Positions 1 to 5,690 of a stretch of 7,991 nt of DNA are shown here, piece after piece; the first letter of the stretch is position 1, and every line of letters begins with the position of its first letter. The stretch lies in contig DXEZ01000012.1 of assembly GCA_019114715.1 (NCBI GenBank), positions 1-7,991 of the forward strand, given 5' to 3'. The DNA comes from Candidatus Sphingobacterium stercoripullorum (GTDB lineage: Bacteria; Bacteroidota; Bacteroidia; Sphingobacteriales; Sphingobacteriaceae). Made by a program: the position numbers and the translations under genes. The notes under the pieces were generated by a model. It had not been told where the DNA came from and ran no database searches. It was given only the letters and a program-made list of their open reading frames with translations.

Positions 1-2
1 AA

Positions 3-122
3 TATTCAAAGAGCGATGAAAGTCAGATCAACATCTGGACTTTTAGTACATACGATGGGAAAAATTGCCATCGCATTCATTTATCTAATTTTTTAAAACA
101 AGAATCAGAAATCAACTACTGA
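3..122 (+). CDS. Possible 3' fragment of an unidentified gene
   Basis: An open frame enters from the left edge and stops with TGA at 120-122, giving about 39 residues that include the segments INIWTFSTYDGKN and LSNFLKQ. I recognise no family. The composition (Trp, Cys, mixed polar and hydrophobic residues) looks protein-like. A second frame starting at base 1 is also open to a TAA at 94-96 and cannot be excluded. With so little sequence, the existence of a gene here is only a reasonable guess. Confidence 0.25.
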   Translation, partial: YSKSDESQINIWTFSTYDGKNCHRIHLSNFLKQESEINY

Positions 123-431
123 TTCGCATTAATAATATACACAATCAAACTTGACCTTTATTCATTTTTTGGTATGGCTAATAAGAACGCAAATTTATAA
201 ACGCCATTATATTGTTGGTTAATTTTCTAAAGTTCAAATGATTACAAAAATATTTTTTTTGTAAAAGTAGGGCACTACCCTTTTATTTACTCCTAATTTG
301 CTTTGTATTCTTTCAATAATTCTATGGCAAACAGAGATTAAAAATCAATTCTGATACATTTTTCTATTAGCTTTTAGGGCTTTTTTGTTAGAATGTCCCT
401 TTTTTACACCTATTATCAATCTAAGAAATCT
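123..431. other. AT-rich non-coding stretch upstream of the AraC gene
   Basis: I see no credible gene here. The stretch is very AT-rich. It contains a weak A/T inverted repeat at 242-264 (TTACAAAAA facing TTTTTGTAA) with little GC in its stem, which is not convincing as a terminator. It probably holds the 3' end of an upstream transcript and upstream control sequence for the araC-type gene. Confidence 0.5.
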
Positions 432-439
432 TACTTTTG
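432..439 (+). promoter_or_regulatory. Promoter -7 box for the AraC-type gene
   Basis: TACTTTTG matches the Bacteroidetes -7 consensus TAnnTTTG exactly and ends 18 bases before the ATG at 458. No good TTTG -33 box sits about 19 bp upstream, which suggests a weak or activator-dependent promoter. It overlaps the left arm of the inverted repeat at 435-458. Confidence 0.5.
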
Positions 440-458
440 CCTGATAGTTAAGGCAAAA
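435..458 (+). promoter_or_regulatory. Inverted repeat covering the promoter end and start codon of the AraC-type gene
   Basis: TTTTGCCT (435-442) and AGGCAAAA (451-458) are perfect 8-bp arms around an 8-nt spacer. The left arm shares bases with the -7 box and the right arm reaches the A of the ATG at 458. As DNA this could be an autoregulatory operator. As RNA it would sequester the translation start only if transcription begins at or before base 435, which the -7 box makes unlikely. The repeat is seen directly; the role is inferred. Confidence 0.5.
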
Positions 459-1303
459 TGGAGAAAATTCAAGTAATACAACCTACCAAATTGCTCGCTC
501 CTTATATAAAGCAATATTGGTTTTTAAGGATAGATGATGTAAAGCAAGGCTTCCAACGTTCTATCCCGGCAGGTTGTGTAGCACTTGTTTTTCATAAAGG
601 AAATAAAATTATTTCTTCTTTTCATAAGGGAACGCAGCCACAATCCTATATAAGTGGGCAAATCAGTACTTATTCAGACATAGAATTTTCCTTCTTGGAT
701 ATGGTCATTATTTTATTCCAGCCTATCGGATGCAGGATGTTTTTTCCATATCCTATGGAAGAGTTTACTAATCAGAATATAAGCATTGATTTGTTAGATA
801 ATACCTATTTAGTAGAATTGGAAGAGAAAATAAATGAAGCATCAGATAATTATCAAATAGTCAGATTGATAGAAGAATATTTATTAAATAGACTATGCGA
901 AAATATATCATGCAACGCCAATAGGATGATGGCTACTATACACAATATCAATGAAGGTGAAGGAAATATATCCGTTTTATCTCAAACGGCTTGTTTAGGA
1001 TATAAGCAATTCAAACGGATATTCGCTGAATATGTAGGACTAAATCCAAAAGATTTTATCCAAATCACACGATTTAGAAAGGCATTCAATATTTTGCAAT
1101 CAACTCCACAAATCAGTATAAGTAAGGTTGCCTATGATTGTGGATATTATGATAAATCACATTTAATAAAAGAGTTTAAAATGTTCACGGGTTATACCCC
1201 TACACAGTTACTTGATATTTGTGATATTTATACCGAAAATCTATCGGAATTCAATTCTGTATTTATCAACGACAACAAAGAACTTAATAATATCGCTTTA
1301 TGA
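458..1303 (+). CDS. AraC-family transcriptional regulator
   Basis: A 281-residue DNA-binding regulator. The N-terminal half (about 1-150) begins LAPYIKQYWFLRID and contains IPAGCVALVFHKG, resembling the DUF6597-type sensor domain common in Bacteroidetes AraC proteins. The C-terminal part (about 155-255) is an AraC double HTH: the first helical region contains GYKQFKRIFAEYVGLNPKDF, followed by RFRKAFNIL, and the second HTH contains VAYDCGYYDKSHLIKEFK and ends in the typical FTGYTPTQL. About 25 residues follow the domain. The length is normal for the family. The ATG at 458 is preceded by a -7 box and an inverted repeat. The stop overlaps the next gene by 4 bp (ATGA), so the two are probably co-transcribed and the oxidoreductase is the likely target. 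The ligand is unknown. Confidence 0.88.
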   Translation: MEKIQVIQPTKLLAPYIKQYWFLRIDDVKQGFQRSIPAGCVALVFHKGNKIISSFHKGTQPQSYISGQISTYSDIEFSFLDMVIILFQPIGCRMFFPYPMEEFTNQNISIDLLDNTYLVELEEKINEASDNYQIVRLIEEYLLNRLCENISCNANRMMATIHNINEGEGNISVLSQTACLGYKQFKRIFAEYVGLNPKDFIQITRFRKAFNILQSTPQISISKVAYDCGYYDKSHLIKEFKMFTGYTPTQLLDICDIYTENLSEFNSVFINDNKELNNIAL

Positions 1304-2274
1304 AAATATTGATATACGGTGCTGGCGTAGTGGGTTGTACTTATGGCTGGCAATTATCCAAAGCAGGATGTGACGTTACTGTATTGGTGCGTAAAGGGCA
1401 AAAAGAATTTGTACAAAAAAATGGTATTCACATTATTTGTTCTGACTTTAGAGAGAAAGTAAAAAAAGATACAGATATAATCTTTAAGCCTACAGTAATA
1501 GACGAACTTTCGTCAAATAATGATTTTGAATACATTATTGTCTCCACCAATAAATTGCAATTATCAACTATATTGCCAAGTCTTTCAAAGTCAGCAGGAA
1601 AAGCAAATGTTGTATTTTTCCAAAATAACTGGGATGTTTTTACTGAAATAGATAAATATCTAAAACCTGAACAATATTTTTTTGCCTTTCCCTTTATGGT
1701 CGGGGGCGGAAAAGAAGATAAAAGCATACATTGTGCCATTTCAGGTCTAAAATATTCCAATACTCCGTTAGGTGAAAAAGACGGGCGGATAACTCCACGA
1801 GTAGAAAAGCTTTCTATAATACTGGATAAAGCAAACTTAAAGCCTGTCATTTCTAATCAAATATTAGTATGGCTAATCACACATTATGCTGTCGCTGCCG
1901 GTCTTTCAGCGGGAATAATGAGTGCCGGAAGTGCCTCTAAATTTATAGAGAATACAGCTATTATCAAAACTACAATGAAAGCTATTCGGGAAGGCTTAGC
2001 TATTTGTGAAAGAATGGGCATCAATCCTAAAACAGAAAAAGCAAACAGATTATATCTTTTACCTCTATTTATCAGTATGCCAATAGCTAAGAAAATTTAT
2101 AGTAATGATGCTCTGCAACTTATGTTTGATGGACATATAAATCATTCTCCTGCTGAAATAAGGCAAATGATAGATGATATAATAGATAGTGGTGTAAAAT
2201 ATGCTGTTATAACTTCTAATCTGGCACAATTAAAAAGTTATATATCTTCTAACCAAACTAATAAAAGTAAGTGA
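1300..2274 (+). CDS. Ketopantoate reductase family (ApbA/PanE-like) oxidoreductase
   Basis: A 324-residue cytoplasmic NAD(P)-dependent dehydrogenase-like protein. The Rossmann fold is at the N terminus, with GAGVVG at residues 7-12 in the dinucleotide-binding loop. An ApbA_C-type helical domain occupies roughly 180-310. The family reduces 2-dehydropantoate to pantoate with NADPH, but this copy is divergent. The region aligned to the catalytic-lysine helix of E. coli PanE (residues 186-205, QILVWLITHYAVAAGLSA) contains no lysine. The expected NGxG motif is replaced by NNWD at 109-112. A glutamate that aligns with the second catalytic residue is retained (E286, in SPAEIR). It therefore probably acts on another substrate or is not a true PanE. 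It overlaps the AraC-type gene by 4 bp and is followed 38 bp later by the RteC-like gene. Confidence 0.82.
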   Translation: MKILIYGAGVVGCTYGWQLSKAGCDVTVLVRKGQKEFVQKNGIHIICSDFREKVKKDTDIIFKPTVIDELSSNNDFEYIIVSTNKLQLSTILPSLSKSAGKANVVFFQNNWDVFTEIDKYLKPEQYFFAFPFMVGGGKEDKSIHCAISGLKYSNTPLGEKDGRITPRVEKLSIILDKANLKPVISNQILVWLITHYAVAAGLSAGIMSAGSASKFIENTAIIKTTMKAIREGLAICERMGINPKTEKANRLYLLPLFISMPIAKKIYSNDALQLMFDGHINHSPAEIRQMIDDIIDSGVKYAVITSNLAQLKSYISSNQTNKSK

Positions 2275-2312
2275 ATAAAGCTATCAATTCGATAGCCATT
2301 AAATATAAGTAT

Positions 2313-2552
2313 ATGAAAGATATATTACAAGAGAGATTTTTCCAATTATTATTGGAATGCTCGCAGCGTAAAGTTTCTGTAACAGAATTTACAGAAGCTA
2401 TTGAGGAATTGGCTACACATTTAGCTGATTTCAGTTGCAACGAACAGGATTATAGCGTTTTACTTCGTTATTTCTCCTTTGGTTTGCATCGACTTAAATC
2501 GTATCGTGTGCGGTTTGAGCAAGAAAAAAATGCCCTACTTGCATTTAATTGA
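2313..2552 (+). CDS. RteC-like protein, N-terminal portion (reading frame interrupted)
   Basis: A 79-residue helical protein beginning MKDILQERFFQLLLECSQRK. I chose the ATG at 2313. A GTG at 2271, overlapping the previous stop, would add 14 residues. It ends in an out-of-frame tail (NALLAFN) just after an A7 tract at 2524-2530. Dropping one A joins it, at FEQEK, to the downstream 131-residue frame and would give a single protein of about 200 residues, a plausible length for RteC-type regulators. RteC of CTnDOT is the transcriptional activator of the excision operon. This half has no motif of its own. It is either a real short gene coupled to the next or, more likely, the first half of a gene broken by a one-base indel. 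Confidence 0.55.
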   Translation: MKDILQERFFQLLLECSQRKVSVTEFTEAIEELATHLADFSCNEQDYSVLLRYFSFGLHRLKSYRVRFEQEKNALLAFN

Positions 2553-2925
2553 GGAAGCAATAGGATTACTAAATAATGAAATGCGTATTATCAAACTGCG
2601 CATAAAATATCCGGAACAGTTTCAGCAACACGCAAATAAACTATTCCTTTCCCCTCTCCATTTAGCAGACAAAACAAGCCTTATTAGTATCATGGAAATA
2701 GTCAGCGGTCTATTTCTCTCCCAGCGTATAATATATCAAAATGAAAAAACTGTTCACCTGACGGACTTAGGAAAAGCCTTTGAATGGCTCTTTAACATCA
2801 AATTAGGTGATTATCACCAAAAATACATGGATGTCATCAAGCGAAAACCAGCCAAACTAACGGAGTTCCTTAATGAACTGGCAAACCTTATCCGCAAAGA
2901 ACACGAAAACAAAGGGTATAGATAA
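2530..2925 (+). CDS. RteC-domain protein, C-terminal portion
   Basis: A 131-residue frame beginning at the ATG formed by the end of the A7 tract. The C-terminal half resembles the end of RteC (conjugative-transposon excision regulator): a helix around ADKTSLISIMEIVSGLF, an FEWLFNIKLGDYHQKYMDV segment, and RKPAKLTEFLNELANLI, matching the family pattern of FN-x-x-LG-x-Y followed by RK and T-x-FL-x-L. It overlaps the preceding frame by 23 bp. A perfect terminator-type hairpin follows 23 bp after the stop. If translated independently it would lack the N-terminal helices. Translational coupling, transcriptional slippage at A7, or a true frameshift are all possible. The family assignment is from recalled sequence patterns. 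Confidence 0.65.
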   Translation: MPYLHLIEEAIGLLNNEMRIIKLRIKYPEQFQQHANKLFLSPLHLADKTSLISIMEIVSGLFLSQRIIYQNEKTVHLTDLGKAFEWLFNIKLGDYHQKYMDVIKRKPAKLTEFLNELANLIRKEHENKGYR

Positions 2926-2948
2926 TCAGGTGTTTAGCATCAATTTAT

Positions 2949-2972
2949 ACAGGGTAGCGTATGCTACCCTGT
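2949..2972 (+). terminator. Terminator after the araC/apbA/rteC-like operon
   Basis: ACAGGGTAGC and GCTACCCTGT form a perfect 10-bp stem with a GTAT loop, followed by a T-rich stretch (aatttgttt). It lies between the RteC-like stop and the next + strand gene. The T tract is interrupted, so its strength is uncertain. Confidence 0.7.
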
Positions 2973-3053
2973 AATTTGTTTGCTTTCCTTTTCTGAACTT
3001 TGCTTCATCAATCGATTGAAAATCTTAATGTATAACCTGAAAAATGAAGCAAT

Positions 3054-3377
3054 ATGTATGTAGATAATTACGAGTTCAAAGACTGGATGCAAAAGTTACT
3101 TGATAAACTGGTTGAAGTAGGCAAAGACGTAAAGAGTTTGCAGACCAACCCCGAAGTGATGCCGGGTGATAAGTTATTGGATAATCAGGATTTATGCCTG
3201 TTGTTCAAAGTAAGTACCCGAACATTGCAGAGATTGAGAAGCAAGAAACTGCTGCCCTTTATGATGATTAGCGGGAAAGCCTACTATCGGGCTTCCGATG
3301 TGCGTGAGTTCATAAAGAAACGGTTCGATGTGGGTACGCTCCGAAAGTTCGAGAAAGAACACGGAACGGATAAGTAA
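3054..3377 (+). CDS. HTH_17 / excisionase-like DNA-binding protein (first of three)
   Basis: A 107-residue small DNA-binding protein. Residues 1-35 are helical and charged. Residues about 41-90 form a MerR-like winged helix-turn-helix: LLDNQDLCLLFKVSTRTLQR is the helix-turn-helix, LPFMMISGKAYYRASDV the wing, and REFIKKR the last helix. Such proteins in Bacteroidales mobile elements include Xis-type directionality factors (for example Xis2c/Xis2d of CTnDOT) as well as regulators. Which role applies here cannot be read from sequence. It stands alone between two terminators, so it probably has its own promoter in 2973-3053, although I see no exact TAnnTTTG there. The C-terminal tail is basic and acidic mixed (RKFEKEHGTDK). 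Confidence 0.8.
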   Translation: MYVDNYEFKDWMQKLLDKLVEVGKDVKSLQTNPEVMPGDKLLDNQDLCLLFKVSTRTLQRLRSKKLLPFMMISGKAYYRASDVREFIKKRFDVGTLRKFEKEHGTDK

Positions 3378-3387
3378 GTATGAAATT

Positions 3388-3430
3388 CATCCCGAAACTG
3401 TACACGTGGCAGTTCCGGGATGTTTTTTCT
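3388..3430 (+). terminator. Intrinsic terminator between the convergent HTH and mobA genes
   Basis: CATCCCGAAACTG (3388-3400) pairs with CAGTTCCGGGATG (3410-3422), 12 of 13 positions, around a 9-nt loop, and is followed by a T-rich run at 3423-3430. It fits a strong + strand terminator for the HTH gene. Read on the minus strand it lies just past the mobA stop but lacks a good U tract. Confidence 0.8.
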
Positions 3431-3446
3431 TTTGACAAGCCTGTAC

Positions 3447-3896
3447 TTATTTCTCTGCCGATATTATTCCCTCTTCCTTATAAGATGCTTCAAACTGTTT
3501 GGTAAGCGCAATAATCTGCTGGTTTGTCTTTACCAGTTCAACAGTGTATTGTTCCAGTTTGTAAAGCAGGGCAAGTGCTTTCTTTTCCGCAAAATTGGAA
3601 TGGAGTTCTTTCACCGTTTGGTTATACAGTATGCCTATGTTCCTGAATTGTGAAAACAGTTGGGAGAGCTGGATATAATAATCAACCTTGCTTTTATCAA
3701 TCCTAAGTACCTTAAACGACTTTCCAAAGATACAGTTCTTGATGAAATGTGCCTTTACCTTATAGCCAGACTGGTCGTAAAAAGCTAAGAACTTGGCGTT
3801 CTCCACATCATCCAAATTCAGGGAATAACGGTGCGTTCGTGGGTCAAGTTTAGGCTTGCGCCCACCTTTGTTAAATGGCTTCCTTTTCTGTTCCAT
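3447..3896 (-). CDS. mobA: MobA-type plasmid/transposon mobilization protein (relaxosome accessory)
   Basis: A 149-residue small basic protein of the Bacteroides conjugal-transfer MobA type (MobC-like, ribbon-helix-helix class). After a Lys/Arg-rich N terminus (KPFNKGGRKPKLDPRTHRY) comes the strand-helix-helix unit at about 22-60, with LNLDDVENAKFLAFYDQSG and KAHFIKNCIFG. The rest is helical, with the characteristic QFRNIGILYNQTVKELH and FAEKKALALLYKLE. Family members bind oriT and help the relaxase nick it. The normal partner, a MobB relaxase directly downstream, is absent: after this stop comes a terminator and a convergent HTH gene. The 190-nt leader upstream contains several hairpins and a -7 box at 4095-4102. 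Confidence 0.78.
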   Translation of the reverse strand: MEQKRKPFNKGGRKPKLDPRTHRYSLNLDDVENAKFLAFYDQSGYKVKAHFIKNCIFGKSFKVLRIDKSKVDYYIQLSQLFSQFRNIGILYNQTVKELHSNFAEKKALALLYKLEQYTVELVKTNQQIIALTKQFEASYKEEGIISAEK

Positions 3897-3912
3897 ACTG
3901 ATAATAATTTAC

Positions 3913-4024
3913 TGGTTTTACGACTTCGGAGTAAAACCAACCACCTTCAAAGGTGGCAAGGTTTTGAGGCACAAAAAACGAAGTGCGGGCCTCAAAACAC
4001 AACTTGCTATGTTCCAATGAACAT
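3913..4024. repeat. Cluster of four inverted repeats upstream of mobA (candidate oriT or structured leader)
   Basis: Four hairpin-forming repeats follow one another: TGGTTTTAC/GTAAAACCA (3913-3939, 9-nt loop), CCACCTT/AAGGTGG (3941-3956), GTTTTGAGGC/GCCTCAAAAC (3961-3998, 18-nt loop) and ATGTTC/GAACAT (4009-4024, 4-nt loop). All arms are perfect. They lie between the likely mobA promoter and the mobA start. In related elements oriT lies next to the mob genes and contains inverted repeats bound by the relaxosome, so this is the best oriT candidate in the window. I cannot identify a nic site. A structured 5' leader controlling mobA is the alternative. Confidence 0.6.
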
Positions 4025-4386
4025 AAAAATCTTCCCTACGGTCAGATTGCCAAAGCAAGCGGTTCGGCTTTCTCCTATGTCTGTTTATCGGTTACAAAAT
4101 TACAGACAGCTGTTTACCCCTGAAAGATGGGCTATTACGCCAAATTGCGACACAAACGGACAAAGTACCCCCATTTTTAAAAGCATCTGTTTTTACCCTT
4201 TTCTTTGCTGAAAATTGATTGAATGGTGGCAATATATAAGGCAGTCAAACAAGGTTTGAATATGGCTTTAAAACATGTTTGAAAGGCGTTTAACGATTTG
4301 GCAATACTGCCATAAAACTGGCTTACCATCTTTCAACATTATTAAAAATCAATCAACCTATTCATAAACCATTAAAAATTGAAAGT
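4025..4386. other. Non-coding region between divergent mobA and DUF3408 genes
   Basis: I see no credible gene in this stretch. It holds an inverted repeat TGTCTGT/ACAGACA (4078-4108) overlapping the mobA -7 box, a TCAAAC/GTTTGA hairpin (4245-4259), a TGGCA/TGCCA hairpin (4299-4312), two copies of TGGCAATA (4226-4233 and 4299-4306) and two of GTTTGAA. The last 70 bases before the DUF3408 gene are AT-rich. It is a shared control region for two divergent transfer-gene units and may include part of oriT. Confidence 0.5.
4095..4102 (-). promoter_or_regulatory. Promoter -7 box for mobA
   Basis: On the minus strand this reads TAATTTTG, an exact match to TAnnTTTG. A TTTC, one base from the -33 TTTG, lies 19 bp upstream. 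This gives a leader of about 190 nt before the mobA ATG. The box overlaps the right arm of the TGTCTGT/ACAGACA repeat, a plausible operator. Confidence 0.5.
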
Positions 4387-4686
4387 ATGGCAGAAGTAAA
4401 ACAATCATTACAGGAAACAGCAAGTAAGGAACGGGAAAGCTATAAATCGGTGTTCCTTAAAAAGCGGGCGGTTTGCAACCGTCAAAGCGTGTACATAAGT
4501 GGAGAAATACAGAAACGTATCATGCAGATTGTAGGTGTGATTACAAACAAACAAGTAAGCATCGGAAGTTTCATTGATAACGTACTGGAAGAGCATTTGA
4601 ATACGTACAATGATGTCCTTTCGGTTCTCTACCGGGAAGAAATGCAAAAAGGAATATTCAACCAGCCAAAAGAGAATAAAGAATGA
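4387..4686 (+). CDS. DUF3408 family protein (conjugation/mobilization-associated)
   Basis: A 99-residue soluble protein. After a charged N terminus (1-28) the DUF3408 core runs from about 30 to 92: VCNRQSVYISGEIQKRIMQI, then VSIGSFIDNVLEEHLNTYND and a tail with VLYREEMQKGIF. This arrangement, a YI-x-x-E/H strand followed by a helical region and an IDN-x-LE-x-H motif, is typical of small DUF3408 proteins in the transfer region of Bacteroidales conjugative transposons, where they sit near mobA. The biochemical role is unknown; a ribbon-helix-helix-like DNA-binding role is plausible. It is divergent from mobA and the first gene of a four-gene unit, overlapping the next gene by 4 bp (ATGA). Confidence 0.8.
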   Translation: MAEVKQSLQETASKERESYKSVFLKKRAVCNRQSVYISGEIQKRIMQIVGVITNKQVSIGSFIDNVLEEHLNTYNDVLSVLYREEMQKGIFNQPKENKE

Positions 4687-5000
4687 ATATAATAACTATT
4701 GAGGAACAGACCTTTAAACAGTTATGCAGTCGGTTCGCCAACTTTGCTAATCAGGTGGAACGCATTTGCAGGTTGAACAATCATCAGTCCGATAAATGGT
4801 TGTCAGGTCGTGAAGTGTGTGCCCTGCTCGGTATCAGCATCCGAAGTTTGCAGAACTACCGGGACAGTGGTAAACTGGGTTACTCCCAAATCGGGAATAA
4901 GCTGTACTATAAATCTGTCGATATTGAAACACTGGTTGCTGAATGTACAGTTAACCATCTTTCAGGAAAGAAAAACAACTATATACCAACCAATAAATAA
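4683..5000 (+). CDS. HTH_17 / excisionase-like DNA-binding protein (second of three)
   Basis: A 105-residue protein. A helical N-terminal region (1-35, FKQLCSRFANFANQVERICR) precedes a winged HTH at about 39-85: WLSGREVCALLGISIRSLQN, the turn YRDSGKLGYSQIG, the wing NKLYYKSVDI and a final helix. The same layout occurs in the genes at 3054 and 5354. Its ATG overlaps the DUF3408 stop, indicating translational coupling, so it probably regulates transfer or excision genes. A Xis-like directionality role is possible but not shown by the sequence. Confidence 0.82.
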   Translation: MNIITIEEQTFKQLCSRFANFANQVERICRLNNHQSDKWLSGREVCALLGISIRSLQNYRDSGKLGYSQIGNKLYYKSVDIETLVAECTVNHLSGKKNNYIPTNK

Positions 5001-5010
5001 GTATCGCCTT

Positions 5011-5313
5011 ATGACAAGAAAACAAGATGACAATTCAGAAGCAAACCAATCTTTTACCCTCCCGGCTATTGTGGGTACATGGGAAAGTTTAAATCTTCAT
5101 CCTACGGTGATGATATATCCAAGTAAGAAAAAGTATCTCCTTTCGATGCTTCATGTATCGGATAACGGACAGGCGCAACCCGCTACTTACGAGATACAGA
5201 AAGAAGATAGCCGTTACTTTATTGTTTCAGCCTTTAAGCGGCTTTATATCGGCTATGACAAGGCAAAAGACAGCCTTTCCATTTCTTACTATGGCAATTA
5301 TCTGCGTAATTGA
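5011..5313 (+). CDS. DUF3876 family protein
   Basis: A 100-residue small protein. The ATG at 5011 is preferred because it sits 10 bp after the preceding stop and gives the usual family length; the longer frame from 4810 overlaps the HTH gene. The hallmark is the VGTWESLNLHPTVMIY segment (about residues 25-40), then a strand-rich region YLLSMLHVSDN, ATYEIQKED, FIVSAFKRLYIGYDKAKDSL and the end ISYYGNYLRN. The predicted fold is mostly beta, with no signal peptide or membrane segment. Members are recurrent in Bacteroidales mobile elements, commonly between small HTH genes as here. The function is unknown. Confidence 0.8.
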   Translation: MTRKQDDNSEANQSFTLPAIVGTWESLNLHPTVMIYPSKKKYLLSMLHVSDNGQAQPATYEIQKEDSRYFIVSAFKRLYIGYDKAKDSLSISYYGNYLRN

Positions 5314-5353
5314 AAATGTATATACTAATCATTCAAGCTAACTATAAATCAAT

Positions 5354-5647
5354 ATGGAACTAATAAACAGCAACAGTGAAATGATAAAAGAGTTCTTTCA
5401 ATCTATGGATAGAATGTTAGACGGTATCAGCCGACTGGCAAAGGAGAGCAGACCGCATTTGAACGGCGAGAAGTTTCTAAGCAACCGGGAAGCAGCCAAA
5501 TATCTGAAAGTAAGCATCCGCACGCTGCAAGAATGGCGAGATACGGGCGTTATCCCTTACATTCAGATAAAAGGCAAAATAATCTACCGTCAAAGCGATA
5601 TAGAACGGCTTTTGCAGACCTACTACAACAAGGAACGGCAGGAATAA
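5354..5647 (+). CDS. HTH_17 / excisionase-like DNA-binding protein (third of three)
   Basis: A 97-residue protein. The N-terminal helix (1-32, IKEFFQSMDRMLDGISRLA) is followed by a winged HTH at about 41-88: FLSNREAAKYLKVSIRTLQE, WRDTGVIPYIQIKGKIIYRQ and the last helix SDIERLLQTYY. This is the copy closest to the HTH_17 consensus. It lies 40 bp after the DUF3876 gene and closes the operon. No ordinary terminator follows; the large nested hairpin at 5691-5841 begins 43 bases downstream and could be part of its 3' untranslated region. It is a candidate directionality factor for the nearby integrase. Confidence 0.84.
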   Translation: MELINSNSEMIKEFFQSMDRMLDGISRLAKESRPHLNGEKFLSNREAAKYLKVSIRTLQEWRDTGVIPYIQIKGKIIYRQSDIERLLQTYYNKERQE

Positions 5648-5690
5648 CCCACCGTCCTAAAAAACACATTTTTTTCCGAAACTGACTAAG

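Noticed and set aside
1386..1396. Short match to the tRNA-Asp end (GGTGCGTA) as a far attachment site
   Set aside because: Only eight bases match, and the site is inside the ApbA-like coding sequence, so it is a chance match.
1428..1850. A 140-residue minus-strand frame
   Set aside because: It is antisense to the well-supported ApbA-like gene and shows no family features.
3913..4024. CRISPR array
   Set aside because: The repeats are four different palindromes with no constant repeat unit or spacer length.
3831..4211. A 126-residue + strand frame across the mobA start and hairpin region
   Set aside because: It overlaps mobA antisense, its composition is odd, and it is interrupted by several inverted repeats; no family resemblance.
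4810..5010. Longer start for the DUF3876 gene
   Set aside because: The extension is the HTH gene read in another frame; the ATG at 5011 gives the usual domain boundary.
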